Assembly (NCBI GenBank): GCA_964635875.1
Contig: CAZWRK010000050.1
Location: forward strand, 1 to 31,841
Source of the DNA: CAZWRK01 sp964635875
Lineage (GTDB): Bacteria; Pseudomonadota; Gammaproteobacteria; Burkholderiales; Aquaspirillaceae
Direction: 5' to 3'
DNA: 31,841 nt
The notes beneath the pieces were generated by a model that ran no database searches, had not been told where the DNA came from, and saw only the letters and a list, made by a program, of their open reading frames with translations. Positions 17,287 through 25,778 of this stretch are shown piece by piece. Numbering within the stretch: the stretch's first letter is position 1; every line of letters starts with the position of its first letter. A program made the position numbers and the translations under genes.

Positions 17287-17712
17287 TCAAACGTTGCCGG
17301 CCTTCGCGGCGGCTTCCTGCTTCAGCCGCTCTTGTTCCGCAAGACCGGCGGCAGCGCCGGCCGCAAGATCGGCGGCGGTCTGATCGCCATTGGCGACCTG
17401 CGGGCCGCCGCCGGCCTCCACGACATTCGCGCCGGTATCGCCGACCACGCCAGACGTCGGTTCGAGCGGAGGTTGCGGCGCGGCGGCGACGGTCGCCGGA
17501 CCCTCGACCGTATGGGCCTGAACGAACCAGTGGTCGGCGTCGATCTCGAGCACGTCTTCGTTCACGCCCTTCACGAACTGGCGCGTCGAACCATCGTCGC
17601 GCGTCAGCAGGAATGCAGCTGAACAGTGGATCGTGCGTCTTGCGCCGGCCTCGCGTTCTGCTGCCTTTTCCGGATCGATTGGCGCGGCCATTCCGGCCTT
17701 CACAGGGTCCAT
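17287..17712 (-). CDS. Hypothetical protein, STY1053-like
   Basis: This 141-residue protein has a recognisable short domain (about 25-70: IHCSAAFLLTRDDGSTRQFV, then KGVNEDVLEIDADHWFVQAH) resembling small phage proteins of the STY1053 group, in which a HWYV/HWFV motif is conserved. The rest is a Pro/Ala-rich linker and an Ala-rich helical C-terminus ending EQERLKQEAAAKAGNV, which may be a coiled coil. It lies between capsid and connector genes, after the hairpin at 17737. Function is unknown; a head-associated role is inferred from position. Confidence 0.75.
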   Translation of the reverse strand: MDPVKAGMAAPIDPEKAAEREAGARRTIHCSAAFLLTRDDGSTRQFVKGVNEDVLEIDADHWFVQAHTVEGPATVAAAPQPPLEPTSGVVGDTGANVVEAGGGPQVANGDQTAADLAAGAAAGLAEQERLKQEAAAKAGNV

Positions 17713-17736
17713 GTTGATCTGTCCTCGAATGAGAAA

Positions 17737-17765
17737 CGGGCGACCCTTTCATCAAGGGCCGCCCG
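17737..17765 (-). terminator. Hairpin after the major capsid gene
   Basis: A strong inverted repeat: CGGGCG-A-CCCTT, a 5-base loop, AAGGG-C-CGCCCG (11 paired bases, one internal mismatch). On the minus strand it is followed by TTTCTC. It lies in the 87-base gap between the capsid gene and the next gene. It may attenuate transcription after the highly expressed capsid gene, or stabilise capsid mRNA. Confidence 0.65.
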
Positions 17766-17799
17766 CACATTACCCGAACCGATCAGAAACGAAAGTCGC

Positions 17800-18924
17800 T
17801 CACATGCCGTCGACGTAGGCGACCGTTTCCGGATAGACGAACTCGACCTGGCCGAGACGCCCGAAGTAGGTCGTCTCCTGCCAGATGGACCGGTTCTCGA
17901 TGGGCGTGTTCTGCAGCGCCGTCATCGGGAAACGAACCATTTCGTGTTCCTTGATGTAGGCGACCATCCGCGAGGCGGTCGTCGCATCGAACCGCGTGCC
18001 GCCGGCGCCGCCGCCGATCAGCCACTTGACCGGAAGGATCTTCAGCTCCTGCCCGGCGAGCGTGCAGACGTTGTTCTCCATCACGTACTTGAGGATCGAC
18101 TGATTGCCCGCGGACGAGATCAGCGTGATCGACAGGTAGGAGTAGAGATAGGGCGGAAGCAGGATGCGGTTCGGGAACCGCGCGAAGCCCGTCGCCAGCC
18201 ACACCGCATTGATGATGGCGTTGATGTCGGCGAGGATTTCGGTCGGCGTCTTGTTCTTCCACAGCGGCGAGGAAGCGGCGCCGTTCGGCGCGTTCGTCGG
18301 CGTCACCGCCGCGCTGTTCAGAAGGCCGGCGAGGCTCAGGCCAGAGTCGCCGACGTAGACCTGCTCGTCGATATCCATCTGGTGCTTCAGGGTCATGCCC
18401 TTCAGCTTGTCGGCGTCGATCGGGCGACCGAGCTTGATGGCGGCCTGAAGTTCCGGGATCGTCCACGACAGAGTCATGCCCCAGAGATTCAGCGGGTGCG
18501 CGGTCTTGCCGATATCCAGCGCGACGCGGGCCATCGTGTTCGAGTCCTTGCCGACCCACGACTTGCCGCCGCCGGTCGCGCCGCCCGCGGCCGCGAACGT
18601 CGAGTTCGTGAACGAAGCCGTCTCGTCGGCGATCGTCACGTCCTCGCGCAGATCGATATCGCGCTGCCACGTCACGGCCGCGAGCGGCTCGTGAATGGTC
18701 GGGTCGAGCCGTTCGAGCTCGTTCACAAGGAAGGCGCCCGTCGAGTCGCGCGTGGCGGCGTCGAACGTGATCATCCCGTCGAGCGTGCGCGCACGGATGA
18801 TCGCCGGAGCCTTCGGCACGAACACCTCCGGCTTCGGAGCCGCGATGACCGGACCAGGGCCGCCGAGACCGGGCAGGAGAGCAGCCGATGCCGCAGCGAC
18901 CAACGGAGAGATATGCTTGGACAT
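17800..18924 (-). CDS. DUF2184 major capsid protein
   Basis: The protein has 374 residues with the DUF2184 pattern, a major capsid family of HK97-like fold: LERLDPTIHEPLAAVTWQRD, the central NLWGMTLSWTIPELQAAIKLG, VYVGDSGLSLAGLLNS, FARFPNRILLPPYLYSYLS and C-terminal ARMVAYIKEHEMVRF-type segments, ending QVEFVYPETVAYVDGM. Residues 1-55 hold a hydrophobic Ala/Pro-rich stretch that may be the removed delta-like region, but no cleavage site can be identified by eye. It follows protease/scaffold and decoration genes, the standard head order. Confidence 0.93.
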   Translation of the reverse strand: MSKHISPLVAAASAALLPGLGGPGPVIAAPKPEVFVPKAPAIIRARTLDGMITFDAATRDSTGAFLVNELERLDPTIHEPLAAVTWQRDIDLREDVTIADETASFTNSTFAAAGGATGGGKSWVGKDSNTMARVALDIGKTAHPLNLWGMTLSWTIPELQAAIKLGRPIDADKLKGMTLKHQMDIDEQVYVGDSGLSLAGLLNSAAVTPTNAPNGAASSPLWKNKTPTEILADINAIINAVWLATGFARFPNRILLPPYLYSYLSITLISSAGNQSILKYVMENNVCTLAGQELKILPVKWLIGGGAGGTRFDATTASRMVAYIKEHEMVRFPMTALQNTPIENRSIWQETTYFGRLGQVEFVYPETVAYVDGM

Positions 18925-18985
18925 GAGACCTGTTCCCCTGTGACCTGTTCGGACGCTCGGCGCCCTGTTTCCCCTTCAGGCGAGA

Positions 18986-19477
18986 TCAGATGTTGTAGCT
19001 GATCTCGACGTTGCCGTTCGCGTCGGCCGCGCCCTGAAACTGCGCCGCGACCGCGACGCACTTCCCGGAGTCGAGACCGGCCGCCTCGATATCGCCGACC
19101 GCCTTGCCGGTATCGGCCGTGATGCGCAGATAGACCGCAGCGCCCTTGGCCGGCGTGCCCTGCTTGTTCACCACCGTCATGTAGCCGCGCCGCAGAACGT
19201 CGGCGATGCCGGAAGCCGGAACCGTGCCGGGGCCGAGCCCCTGCGCCGACCCGTCCTGATTCGACATCGGGTAGGGACGAACCAGCAGTCCGTAGATCAC
19301 CGAAGCCGCGTCGCCCGAAGCGATCGGCTGAAGCTTGCCGGCGACCAGCTTCACGAAGCTGCCGAACTTGGTCGGCGGCGTGGCGGCGTCGATCTGAACC
19401 GATTCGACGGTCGCGGCGGCCGGACGGCTGATATCGCCAGCGATGCCAATCGGCATACGAGACAGGAAGGAAGTCAT
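18986..19477 (-). CDS. Head decoration/structural cement protein
   Basis: This 163-residue beta-rich protein (MTSFLSRMPIGIAGDISRPA, YGLLVRPYPMS, GIADVLRRGYMTVVNKQGT, AAQFQGAADANGNVEISYNI) matches the small structural cement proteins placed between the scaffold and the DUF2184 capsid gene in myoviruses. The R.GY..V.....A..G..VY.R motif and the final VEI.YN are conserved. The start has GGAGTG 9 bases upstream. Probable role: binding the capsid surface after expansion. Confidence 0.82.
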   Translation of the reverse strand: MTSFLSRMPIGIAGDISRPAAATVESVQIDAATPPTKFGSFVKLVAGKLQPIASGDAASVIYGLLVRPYPMSNQDGSAQGLGPGTVPASGIADVLRRGYMTVVNKQGTPAKGAAVYLRITADTGKAVGDIEAAGLDSGKCVAVAAQFQGAADANGNVEISYNI

Positions 19478-19517
19478 TTCGTGCTCACTCCGTTGTGGCT
19501 CTCGCCGTTCGAAACCC

Positions 19518-21062
19518 TCAGTTGCCGTACTTGGCGCGATGCTTCGCGTTCAGTTCTGCCGGCGTCGGCGGCGCCTTGCGATCCGACGAGCCGCCGTAGG
19601 TCCGGTGCTCGCTGGACGTATCGTAGGTGCGACCGTTCGTGCGCTGCTTCTTTTCGTCGGAAGCGGCGCGGAACGCAAATCCGATGGCGTCGCAGCCCAG
19701 CTTGGACACGTCGCCGAGTTCCATCTTGTCGGCGAAGGCGCGACCATCCGTGGTCGCGACGAACTTTTTCAGCGCCGAGCGCCGGATGCCGCACATCGAA
19801 TCGATCGTCTTGGCGCGCTTGGACTTGGCGTCGAACGTCGGGATCGTCATGCCGGGCGCCAGCAGCTCGGCGCGCGCGATGGTGTCCTGATAGGACTTCA
19901 CCAGGGCAGCGGAGTCGCCCGTATTCCCCTTCGGCGTCGCGCCATCGGGAAAGTTGGCCGGAACGCCGCCCTCGTGCCGATCCGGCGTTTCGCCTTCGTC
20001 GGTCGTCCGCTCGTCATCGCCGCCTTCGTCGTCTTCGTCGGCGTCCTTGTCCTTGTCGTCCTCGTCGTCGGCGTCGGTCGTCTTGCCGTTCACCTTTTCC
20101 TCGAGCGCCGTCATGCGCGAGCCGAGCGACTCCAGGGCGTCCATCACCGGCTTCATCGGATCCTTCGAGCCTTCGCCGCCTTCGCCGCCTTCGTCGTTGG
20201 TCTCGGTCTTGCCGCTGGTCGAAGCTTCCGAACCGGCTTCGCCGCCTCCGCCATAGACGTGCACATGAACGGCGCCGGAGCCTCCGACGTCTTCGCCGCC
20301 GCTCTTTTCGATCCCCGACTCTTCGAGCGCGTTTTCGAGCTCGGCGGCGTCACGCGTATTGAACGCCCTGCGGATGCGCGACAGGATCGAGTCGTGCGAC
20401 GTGCTGCTGCGAAGAACCTTGGACTTGGACATTTCGGAGTCCCCTATTGAACACCTCGGCCCGCACCGCGGGCTGGAAGTCAGAACCACATGGTTCGCGG
20501 CGACCGGCCGCTGAAGAGCACGACCGGGAGCGGTCTGGATATATTCGGCGTCGTAACCGAGGCTCACGCCGCGCTTCCCGTTGCGCACATAGTTGATCGC
20601 TTGCGAATCCGTAATCAGAAGATCGCACAGAATGCAATCTGCCAAGGGCGCGTCGCCGCGACGCGCGTTCAACATCACGCCGGCGGCCAGCTCGCGCCAG
20701 TTGGCCGGCGTCACGTCTTCGGCAGGATGATCGCCATCGGAACCGCCTCCGGCCGCCATCATGTCGACGACCGGCTTACCGTTCAGCGAGTCCAGGAACG
20801 CCGGCGCGAACAGGTCGGCGTCGGTCCGCACAACACGGATCAGATGGTCAGGGCCGGCCTCGACCGGGAGCTCGCCTGCGACGTAGATCAGTTCGCCGAC
20901 GCGCGCGACAGGAACGTCTTTGCAGAGCAGGAACCCCTCGCGGGTCATCGCCTGCTTCGGGCCGATCTGCATCACCTCATGGATGCGCATCGCCCCCGCA
21001 TCGTCGACCGTGCGGGCAATGATCTCTCGAAGCGCGGCGGTTGGTTTCACCAGATGGACCAT
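19518..21062 (-). CDS. DUF2213 head maturation protease/scaffold fusion
   Basis: A 514-residue protein with two halves. Residues of about 25-210 are a DUF2213 domain, the prohead protease-like family: EVMQIGPKQAMTREGFLLCKD, then LNGKPVVD and HPAEDV...NWRELAAGV. From about 211 to the end it is polar, with a Gly/Glu-rich part and an acidic run near 330-355, a helical stretch around 300-325 and a basic C-terminus (NAKHRAKYGN); this looks like a scaffold. A strong internal start at residue 211 suggests the scaffold is also made alone. The ATG at 21062 has no evident ribosome-binding site; a later ATG (residue 25, MRIHEVMQ) is an alternative start. Confidence 0.87.
   Translation of the reverse strand: MVHLVKPTAALREIIARTVDDAGAMRIHEVMQIGPKQAMTREGFLLCKDVPVARVGELIYVAGELPVEAGPDHLIRVVRTDADLFAPAFLDSLNGKPVVDMMAAGGGSDGDHPAEDVTPANWRELAAGVMLNARRGDAPLADCILCDLLITDSQAINYVRNGKRGVSLGYDAEYIQTAPGRALQRPVAANHVVLTSSPRCGPRCSIGDSEMSKSKVLRSSTSHDSILSRIRRAFNTRDAAELENALEESGIEKSGGEDVGGSGAVHVHVYGGGGEAGSEASTSGKTETNDEGGEGGEGSKDPMKPVMDALESLGSRMTALEEKVNGKTTDADDEDDKDKDADEDDEGGDDERTTDEGETPDRHEGGVPANFPDGATPKGNTGDSAALVKSYQDTIARAELLAPGMTIPTFDAKSKRAKTIDSMCGIRRSALKKFVATTDGRAFADKMELGDVSKLGCDAIGFAFRAASDEKKQRTNGRTYDTSSEHRTYGGSSDRKAPPTPAELNAKHRAKYGN
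20430..20445 (-). promoter_or_regulatory. Internal ribosome-binding site and start for a scaffold protein
   Basis: Inside the DUF2213 gene an AGGGGA sequence (20445-20440) lies 7 bases before an in-frame ATG at 20432, which begins MSKSKVLRSS. This is a better site than the one at the full-length start. It would give a 304-residue scaffold sharing the C-terminus of the protease, the arrangement known from lambda C/Nu3. Confidence 0.6.
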
Positions 21063-21114
21063 TCAGAGCGAAGGGCCATTTGTAGAACGTGGAATCGCCG
21101 AACCGTCAAGCCGA

Positions 21115-21903
21115 TCAATATTCAGGGTCAGGGATCACCGGCTCGCAATAGCAGCGGCAGTTCGGCAGCGCGCCGGCATGACCGGTCAACTTGTCCAGGG
21201 TTGGCGGCCGGTCCCAACGCACGAATTTGCCATTCATTTTCCGATGCGACGGACGCACGTCCGAGTCCCCGACCGTGCGCCAGATATATCCGGCGGACCC
21301 GATCGCCGTGGCACGGACTTGCGTCATCACCGTCGAGGCGCGGCCGACCTCAGTACGAGCGATCAATTCGGCACGGCTGCGCGTAACCTCGCCTGTCCGC
21401 ATGATCTCTGCGACCAGCGCCTTTGCGCGGGAGCCGTCCGTCTGGGCCTTCATCGCCAGCTCATGAACGCGCAGCGCGGCGTCGCGCGGCATCGATGTGA
21501 TCAGATGGACTTGAGCGTCCATCAAGGCTTGAACCTCGGCGCCAATAGGGGTGTTGTCGATCTTTCGCTGAAGCTCGGAACCGATCTCGTTAGATAGCTT
21601 TCTCCATTCCTTGCGGTCGCGCGCGGCCACGTCGGCGATCATCGCCTTGGCGACGGAAGAAGCCCACGGCCTCAGGGCGTTCGCGTAGGTTTCGAGCGCC
21701 GAACGAATCATCGTGACCCCTTCCAGGGTCGAAGGGTCCATCGAGCGGACGAACTGGCCGATGATCTTGGCGATCTGCCTCAGTTGGGCGCCGTAGCGAC
21801 GCTCGGCGCGGCGCGCGCGCTGAAAATCAGCCTTCGCCTGCCGCCGCGTATAGTCGCCGGTCCGCACGACGAGCACGCCGTTCTCAGTGCAGACCGGGCA
21901 CAT
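21115..21903 (-). CDS. Head morphogenesis protein (MuF/SPP1 gp7-like)
   Basis: The protein has 262 residues from MCPVCTENGVLVV (ATG at 21903, one base after the portal stop). The C-terminus carries the MuF/gp7 signature: ARTEVGRAST, YIWRTVGDSDVRPSHRKMNG, RPPTLDKL, and PNCRCYCEPV, a pattern that includes the conserved HxxxxG and CRC residues. The N-terminal region is helical, with CPVC that might bind metal. Such proteins are minor head proteins next to the portal. The longer open frame upstream overlaps the portal gene and was not used. Confidence 0.9.
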   Translation of the reverse strand: MCPVCTENGVLVVRTGDYTRRQAKADFQRARRAERRYGAQLRQIAKIIGQFVRSMDPSTLEGVTMIRSALETYANALRPWASSVAKAMIADVAARDRKEWRKLSNEIGSELQRKIDNTPIGAEVQALMDAQVHLITSMPRDAALRVHELAMKAQTDGSRAKALVAEIMRTGEVTRSRAELIARTEVGRASTVMTQVRATAIGSAGYIWRTVGDSDVRPSHRKMNGKFVRWDRPPTLDKLTGHAGALPNCRCYCEPVIPDPEY

Positions 21904-21904
21904 A

Positions 21905-23380
21905 TCATTCGACCTCGCGGATAGCCTCGCCCTTGCGCTGGTCGGGAGCCGGCGCATCGCCTTCGTCCGAGGAGTCGGCATCTTCTCCCGGCGCACCGCC
22001 GGCGTCCAGACCGATTGCAGGCGGCGGGGCGAGTTTCGCCTTTTCGATATCTTCCTCGCTGATGTTCGTGAAGACGCCCGTCACCTCCGAGGACTGCTTC
22101 AGTTCCTTCAGGGCGAGGTGCGGCTCGAGCAGTCCATCGCCAACCGCAGTCGACACAGCCGATGTGGTCGAGACGGCGATCTCCGCCTTTTCCTTGGCCG
22201 ACAGCTCATAAAGCGGAGCGAACTTGTAGTCGAACTCCGAAGAATTCGGACGACCGAGAGACGACACGTGCATGATGCGCGCGAGCCGCGAGAACTGGCG
22301 ACGATGGCGCCGCTGCTTGCTCGCTATCCCGTCGTAATAGGTCCGCAGGTCAGACTCGCCTGTCGAATTCAGACCTGCCGGCGACTGACCGAACAACCGA
22401 ACGAGCGGGATTTGCAACGCACCGGCAAGCTGCTGACCGGCCTGAAGAATGCAATCGCTCAGGCCGGAAAACGTGTACGTCTGGCTTTCGACCGCATCCT
22501 TGGCGTCGATCACCGAAAGCCCTTCGATCGTCTGCATCGACCGCATGTAGTCCAGCTGGGCCGCAACACCTTCCATCGCCTTGCCAGCGTTCGCCAGGGC
22601 GGTCCGCAGGCCTTCGATCTTGATCGTCCGAAGATGCGCGCGGAAAACCATCTGGGCCATGCCGGTCGACGTCGAGTCGAACATCACGAGACGGTCGTAG
22701 AGGGCTTCGATCACGGACGCGCCCCAACCCATTTCCATGCGGCGCTGCCAGTACGGCAACTTGTCGCCGTCGAACCTCAGCATTCGCGTATGATGTATCC
22801 GCTTGCCGTTCAGCCCGGCGCCGACGCTCAGCACGTCGTAGAATTTCGGCAGGCCAAGATCAGGGCCAGGGGCCTCGATCAGTTCGGAGAACGACGGCTG
22901 AAGCTGCCACCGATCGAACGCCAGAATCCCTTTGAAGGCTCCCTTTTCGAGCCTGTCGATTCGAAGCTCCTCGTTCGGCTCTTGACCATCGATCATGATG
23001 TAGCCGCAGGCGCCGCCATACAGGCGCGCGTAGCCGATGGTTTCGGCAAGCGCATTCATCACCCCGAGCTCGCTCATATCGGCGTGCATCTGCTCGGCTT
23101 CGTTCGGCGTGACGCCTTTCTCGAAAAGCAATCCCTCGCGGGTCATGTCGTCGGCCGGGATATCGACCGCCATGCGCGCGATCCACGAACCGCGATACGC
23201 GAATTCGAGATTGCCACGATTCCGAGTCACTGGATTGAGTGCGTAGTTGCTCCCGGAGATCAGATTGTCGGCGCCGATACCAAGGCGCGCCTTCAGGTTC
23301 TGAAACGAATCGCCGGTGCGAACGGAGGGCGCCTGCACTCGCACGCGATCCTTGGGGGTGGAGACTGCTGCGACGGTCAT
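21905..23380 (-). CDS. Portal protein (DUF1073 family)
   Basis: This 491-residue protein has the DUF1073 portal pattern: NPVTRNRGNLEFAYRGSWIARMAVDIPADDMTREGL-type segments, ARLYGGACGYIMIDGQ, HTRMLRFDGDKLPYW, WGASVIEALYDRL, and GQQLAGALQIPLVRLFGQSPAG followed by the LNSTGESDLRTYYD motif. The C-terminal 60 residues are acidic and unstructured. The portal forms the dodecameric vertex for packaging. It overlaps the large terminase by four bases. Family names in databases also link this domain to anti-CBASS proteins, but nothing here points to that activity. Confidence 0.94.
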   Translation of the reverse strand: MTVAAVSTPKDRVRVQAPSVRTGDSFQNLKARLGIGADNLISGSNYALNPVTRNRGNLEFAYRGSWIARMAVDIPADDMTREGLLFEKGVTPNEAEQMHADMSELGVMNALAETIGYARLYGGACGYIMIDGQEPNEELRIDRLEKGAFKGILAFDRWQLQPSFSELIEAPGPDLGLPKFYDVLSVGAGLNGKRIHHTRMLRFDGDKLPYWQRRMEMGWGASVIEALYDRLVMFDSTSTGMAQMVFRAHLRTIKIEGLRTALANAGKAMEGVAAQLDYMRSMQTIEGLSVIDAKDAVESQTYTFSGLSDCILQAGQQLAGALQIPLVRLFGQSPAGLNSTGESDLRTYYDGIASKQRRHRRQFSRLARIMHVSSLGRPNSSEFDYKFAPLYELSAKEKAEIAVSTTSAVSTAVGDGLLEPHLALKELKQSSEVTGVFTNISEEDIEKAKLAPPPAIGLDAGGAPGEDADSSDEGDAPAPDQRKGEAIREVE

Positions 23381-24666
23381 TGGGCAAGCTTCTCCCAGAT
23401 CGACGGATCGGACTGATCCAGATTCAGCGCCGGCATCAATTCGGTCAGCGCCCAGATCGCAGCGTCTGCCCGGTTCGGCGAGCGGTCACCTTGATAGCCG
23501 GAAGTCGAGAAACTCGAAAGTTCGTCCTCGAGCTCGATGAACGTGCCTGCATGGCGGATGCGGTCGGTTTCGTACAGGGCAGACACCGGCTCGGCGCGAA
23601 TCCACTTTCCGCGCGACGCCTTCACCTCTTTGTAGGCGACGGTCGGATCAGCGCCGCGGATCACATGCTCGACCATCGCGCCGCCGTAATTTGTCTCGGC
23701 GACGACGCAATCTGCGTTCCACTTCGCATAGAGCTGAACCGCCAGACGACCCCACATCGCCGGCCCGCCGAGGCACGTCGCGTCTTCGAGCACATATCCG
23801 CGACCATCGACACCCATGCCGGCAGCGACGATACCGATAGCGTCATTCCGCTTCGACTCGGCAGAGGCAGCGCCGGACGGATCGACACCGACCACGATCC
23901 GCAGCAGCGGAGGAACATCCTTCGGTTCGACACGCGACGAGGACAAGGACTCCAGCGTCCACAGAGCGCCGTCGATTTCAGCAACGTATTTCCCTTCGAA
24001 GAACCGGGCTCGCGCGCGTTCAGGAAGATTTTTCAGGGCCGCGATGAATTTCGGATCGAGGTTCGCAATGTTGTCGCCAGGGTTGATCGAGCACGACTGG
24101 TAGTCGTCGGCATTTTCGAGCGGCTTTCGCCCATCGTTCATAAGCTTCTGCACGTTCTGGCGATAGGTCCAGTGCTTATTGCCTGCCGGATTCAGGTCTA
24201 TGAACTCGCGTTGTTCCAAACCCGGGACGACTTGCGCCAGACGAGTCGACGCGATCAGATACGAATTATATTTGATCTGCGACGCCTCGTTGAAATAGAT
24301 CGTCACGTACTCCTGACCGAGAATTTTCTCCACGCGGTCTTTTTCATCGAGACCACCGAACCATAACTGCGACTTGTTCGGAAACGACACGAAGCCGTCT
24401 TGCCGTTCGCTTCGCCATGCGACGTCTGGAAAACACGTCCGCATCACCTTCGGAAGCGTATCCAGCCAGATCGACGCACGGACGGCATTCATCCGGTGAC
24501 GAACGATCAGGTGTCGAGAATGCTCGCCGCGCAGCGCACGAATCACCGTCGCCCTTGTCAGCAGGAACGTCTTGCCGGAGCGAGCGCCGCCATAGACCAG
24601 GGTCGAACGCGCCCGGCTCAGCACCTTGCGCACCTCCGCCTGCTTTTCAGTCAGCCTAAACGTCAA
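23377..24666 (-). CDS. terL: Terminase large subunit
   Basis: A 429-residue packaging motor. ATPase: Walker A GGARSGKT at 26-33, Walker B-like VTIYFNE at 121-127, and the coupling region DLNPAG at 157-162. Nuclease (RNase H-like fold): candidate metal ligands Asp262 (VVGVDPSG), Glu324 (CVVAETNYGG) and Asp401 (PNRADAAIWAL). All main motifs are present and length is typical for the PBSX-like class. The start is a TTG overlapping the end of the small subunit gene by 11 bases; no ATG lies in a plausible place. Confidence 0.95.
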   Translation of the reverse strand: MTFRLTEKQAEVRKVLSRARSTLVYGGARSGKTFLLTRATVIRALRGEHSRHLIVRHRMNAVRASIWLDTLPKVMRTCFPDVAWRSERQDGFVSFPNKSQLWFGGLDEKDRVEKILGQEYVTIYFNEASQIKYNSYLIASTRLAQVVPGLEQREFIDLNPAGNKHWTYRQNVQKLMNDGRKPLENADDYQSCSINPGDNIANLDPKFIAALKNLPERARARFFEGKYVAEIDGALWTLESLSSSRVEPKDVPPLLRIVVGVDPSGAASAESKRNDAIGIVAAGMGVDGRGYVLEDATCLGGPAMWGRLAVQLYAKWNADCVVAETNYGGAMVEHVIRGADPTVAYKEVKASRGKWIRAEPVSALYETDRIRHAGTFIELEDELSSFSTSGYQGDRSPNRADAAIWALTELMPALNLDQSDPSIWEKLAQ

Positions 24667-25090
24667 GATCGTCTTTCTCGAGGATGATGTTGATCGACTG
24701 CGATCCGCTGCTCTTGCCGCCCCCCTGATCGACGGGCTCGACCTTGATGCGGCGATCAGGCGCCGACCACTTGCCGCGCGTCTTCAGCAGGAAGATCGCC
24801 GAGGCCTGATATCGAGGATCCCTTTCGACTTTCTTTGCGGCCGTCACCAGCGGGATCGCCACGGACGTAACCAGCTTTGCGGTTCCGGTCCGGATTTCCT
24901 TCGAGAAATATTTCGACAGCGTCGTAACGGAGATTCCGTTCTCGCCTATACAAGCGGCGATTTCCTCTTGCGTGATGCCGAAGGCGGTCATCGCCTCGAC
25001 CATCTTGCGATGTTCCGCGGTCGGACGAAACCCTGGGCGGCCCTTCGGAGAACGAGGACCGACCGTAATAGCCGGTCGCTTCCGAGGCAT
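24656..25090 (-). CDS. Terminase small subunit (putative)
   Basis: This 144-residue basic protein sits just before the large subunit. Residues of about 38-65 (GITQEEIAACIGENGISVTT, then LSKYFSKEIRTG) look like a helix-turn-helix for recognising the packaging site. The C-terminal part (KSSGSQSINIILEKDDLDV) is acidic-ended and may contact the large subunit. The ribosome-binding site is AGGGAG. It lies only 13 bases after queE, so it belongs to the same transcription unit. Name from position and DNA-binding motif. Confidence 0.82.
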   Translation of the reverse strand: MPRKRPAITVGPRSPKGRPGFRPTAEHRKMVEAMTAFGITQEEIAACIGENGISVTTLSKYFSKEIRTGTAKLVTSVAIPLVTAAKKVERDPRYQASAIFLLKTRGKWSAPDRRIKVEPVDQGGGKSSGSQSINIILEKDDLDV

Positions 25091-25103
25091 CGCCCCGCTC
25101 CCT

Positions 25104-25778
25104 CTACCTCACGCCGAGATATTTGTGCGTCTGGATCGAAACGCGCCATCCATACTCCGTCGCCGCTTGCACGCACAGCTTCGTCGCCTTTTCCGACGTC
25201 GACAGCGGTTGCAGGTAGACCAGCGGCGCGCGCACCGCTCGTTCGGAGTCAAGAAGGCCGAGCACCTCGCGAAGCGCGGCAATGTCGCGCACAGACCCGA
25301 CCGGCATCTTGATTTCGTTTGCACGCCGAAGCGATGCGCCGATCAGAACGCGTTTGCCCGGCATTTCGATCTTCGGCGAGACCGTGACGAATGCCAGTTC
25401 AGCGATGCGGATCGGCGACGTTCCGCTTGTTTCCAGTTGCACGGTTCGGCCGGCGGCGATCAGCAGTTCGGACAACTCGAATAGATCGTAGTCGGCCGGC
25501 TCTCCGCCGGTGATCACCACATGACGCGCGCGGAAGCTCAGGATCACACCGACCAGCTCCTGCGGCGTCACCTCCGCGAACGTCGCGGACTCGATCACCT
25601 TCAGCAGAATATCGCCGAGCGGCCGCACCATCGCGCGCGGCCGATCCCATGTGTGTTTTGTATCGCACCACGGACAGCCGACGCTGCAGCCCTGAAGACG
25701 AACGAACACCGCCGGCGTCCCAGTGAAGGAAGCCTCGCCTTGCATCGTCTCGAAGATTTCATTGACGGCGAGCTTCAT
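25104..25778 (-). CDS. queE: 7-carboxy-7-deazaguanine synthase (radical SAM)
   Basis: The protein has 224 residues. QueE converts 6-carboxytetrahydropterin to 7-carboxy-7-deazaguanine (CDG) with S-adenosylmethionine and an iron-sulfur cluster. Visible motifs: EIFETMQGEASFTGTPAVFV at the N-terminus, cluster cysteines Cys31, Cys35 and Cys38 in CSVGCPWCDTKHTW, a GGEP motif at 91-94, LETSGT at 115-120 and the conserved end QTHKYLGVR. All expected catalytic parts are present, so the enzyme should be active. The start overlaps the phosphoribosyltransferase gene by 20 bases, with GGGAG upstream. It is the last gene of the cassette and is followed by the terminase genes. Confidence 0.95.
   Translation of the reverse strand: MKLAVNEIFETMQGEASFTGTPAVFVRLQGCSVGCPWCDTKHTWDRPRAMVRPLGDILLKVIESATFAEVTPQELVGVILSFRARHVVITGGEPADYDLFELSELLIAAGRTVQLETSGTSPIRIAELAFVTVSPKIEMPGKRVLIGASLRRANEIKMPVGSVRDIAALREVLGLLDSERAVRAPLVYLQPLSTSEKATKLCVQAATEYGWRVSIQTHKYLGVR

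Noticed and set aside
17626..19002. Plus-strand open frame of 458 codons opposite the capsid gene
   Set aside because: Antisense shadow; the opposite strand encodes a recognisable DUF2184 capsid protein.
21905..23380. Anti-CBASS activity of the DUF1073 protein
   Set aside because: Although the domain name is linked to anti-CBASS proteins, the gene lies between terminase and head morphogenesis genes and has the length and motifs of a portal protein.
21887..23416. Plus-strand open frame of 509 codons opposite the portal gene
   Set aside because: Antisense shadow of the DUF1073 portal gene; no start signal or family pattern.
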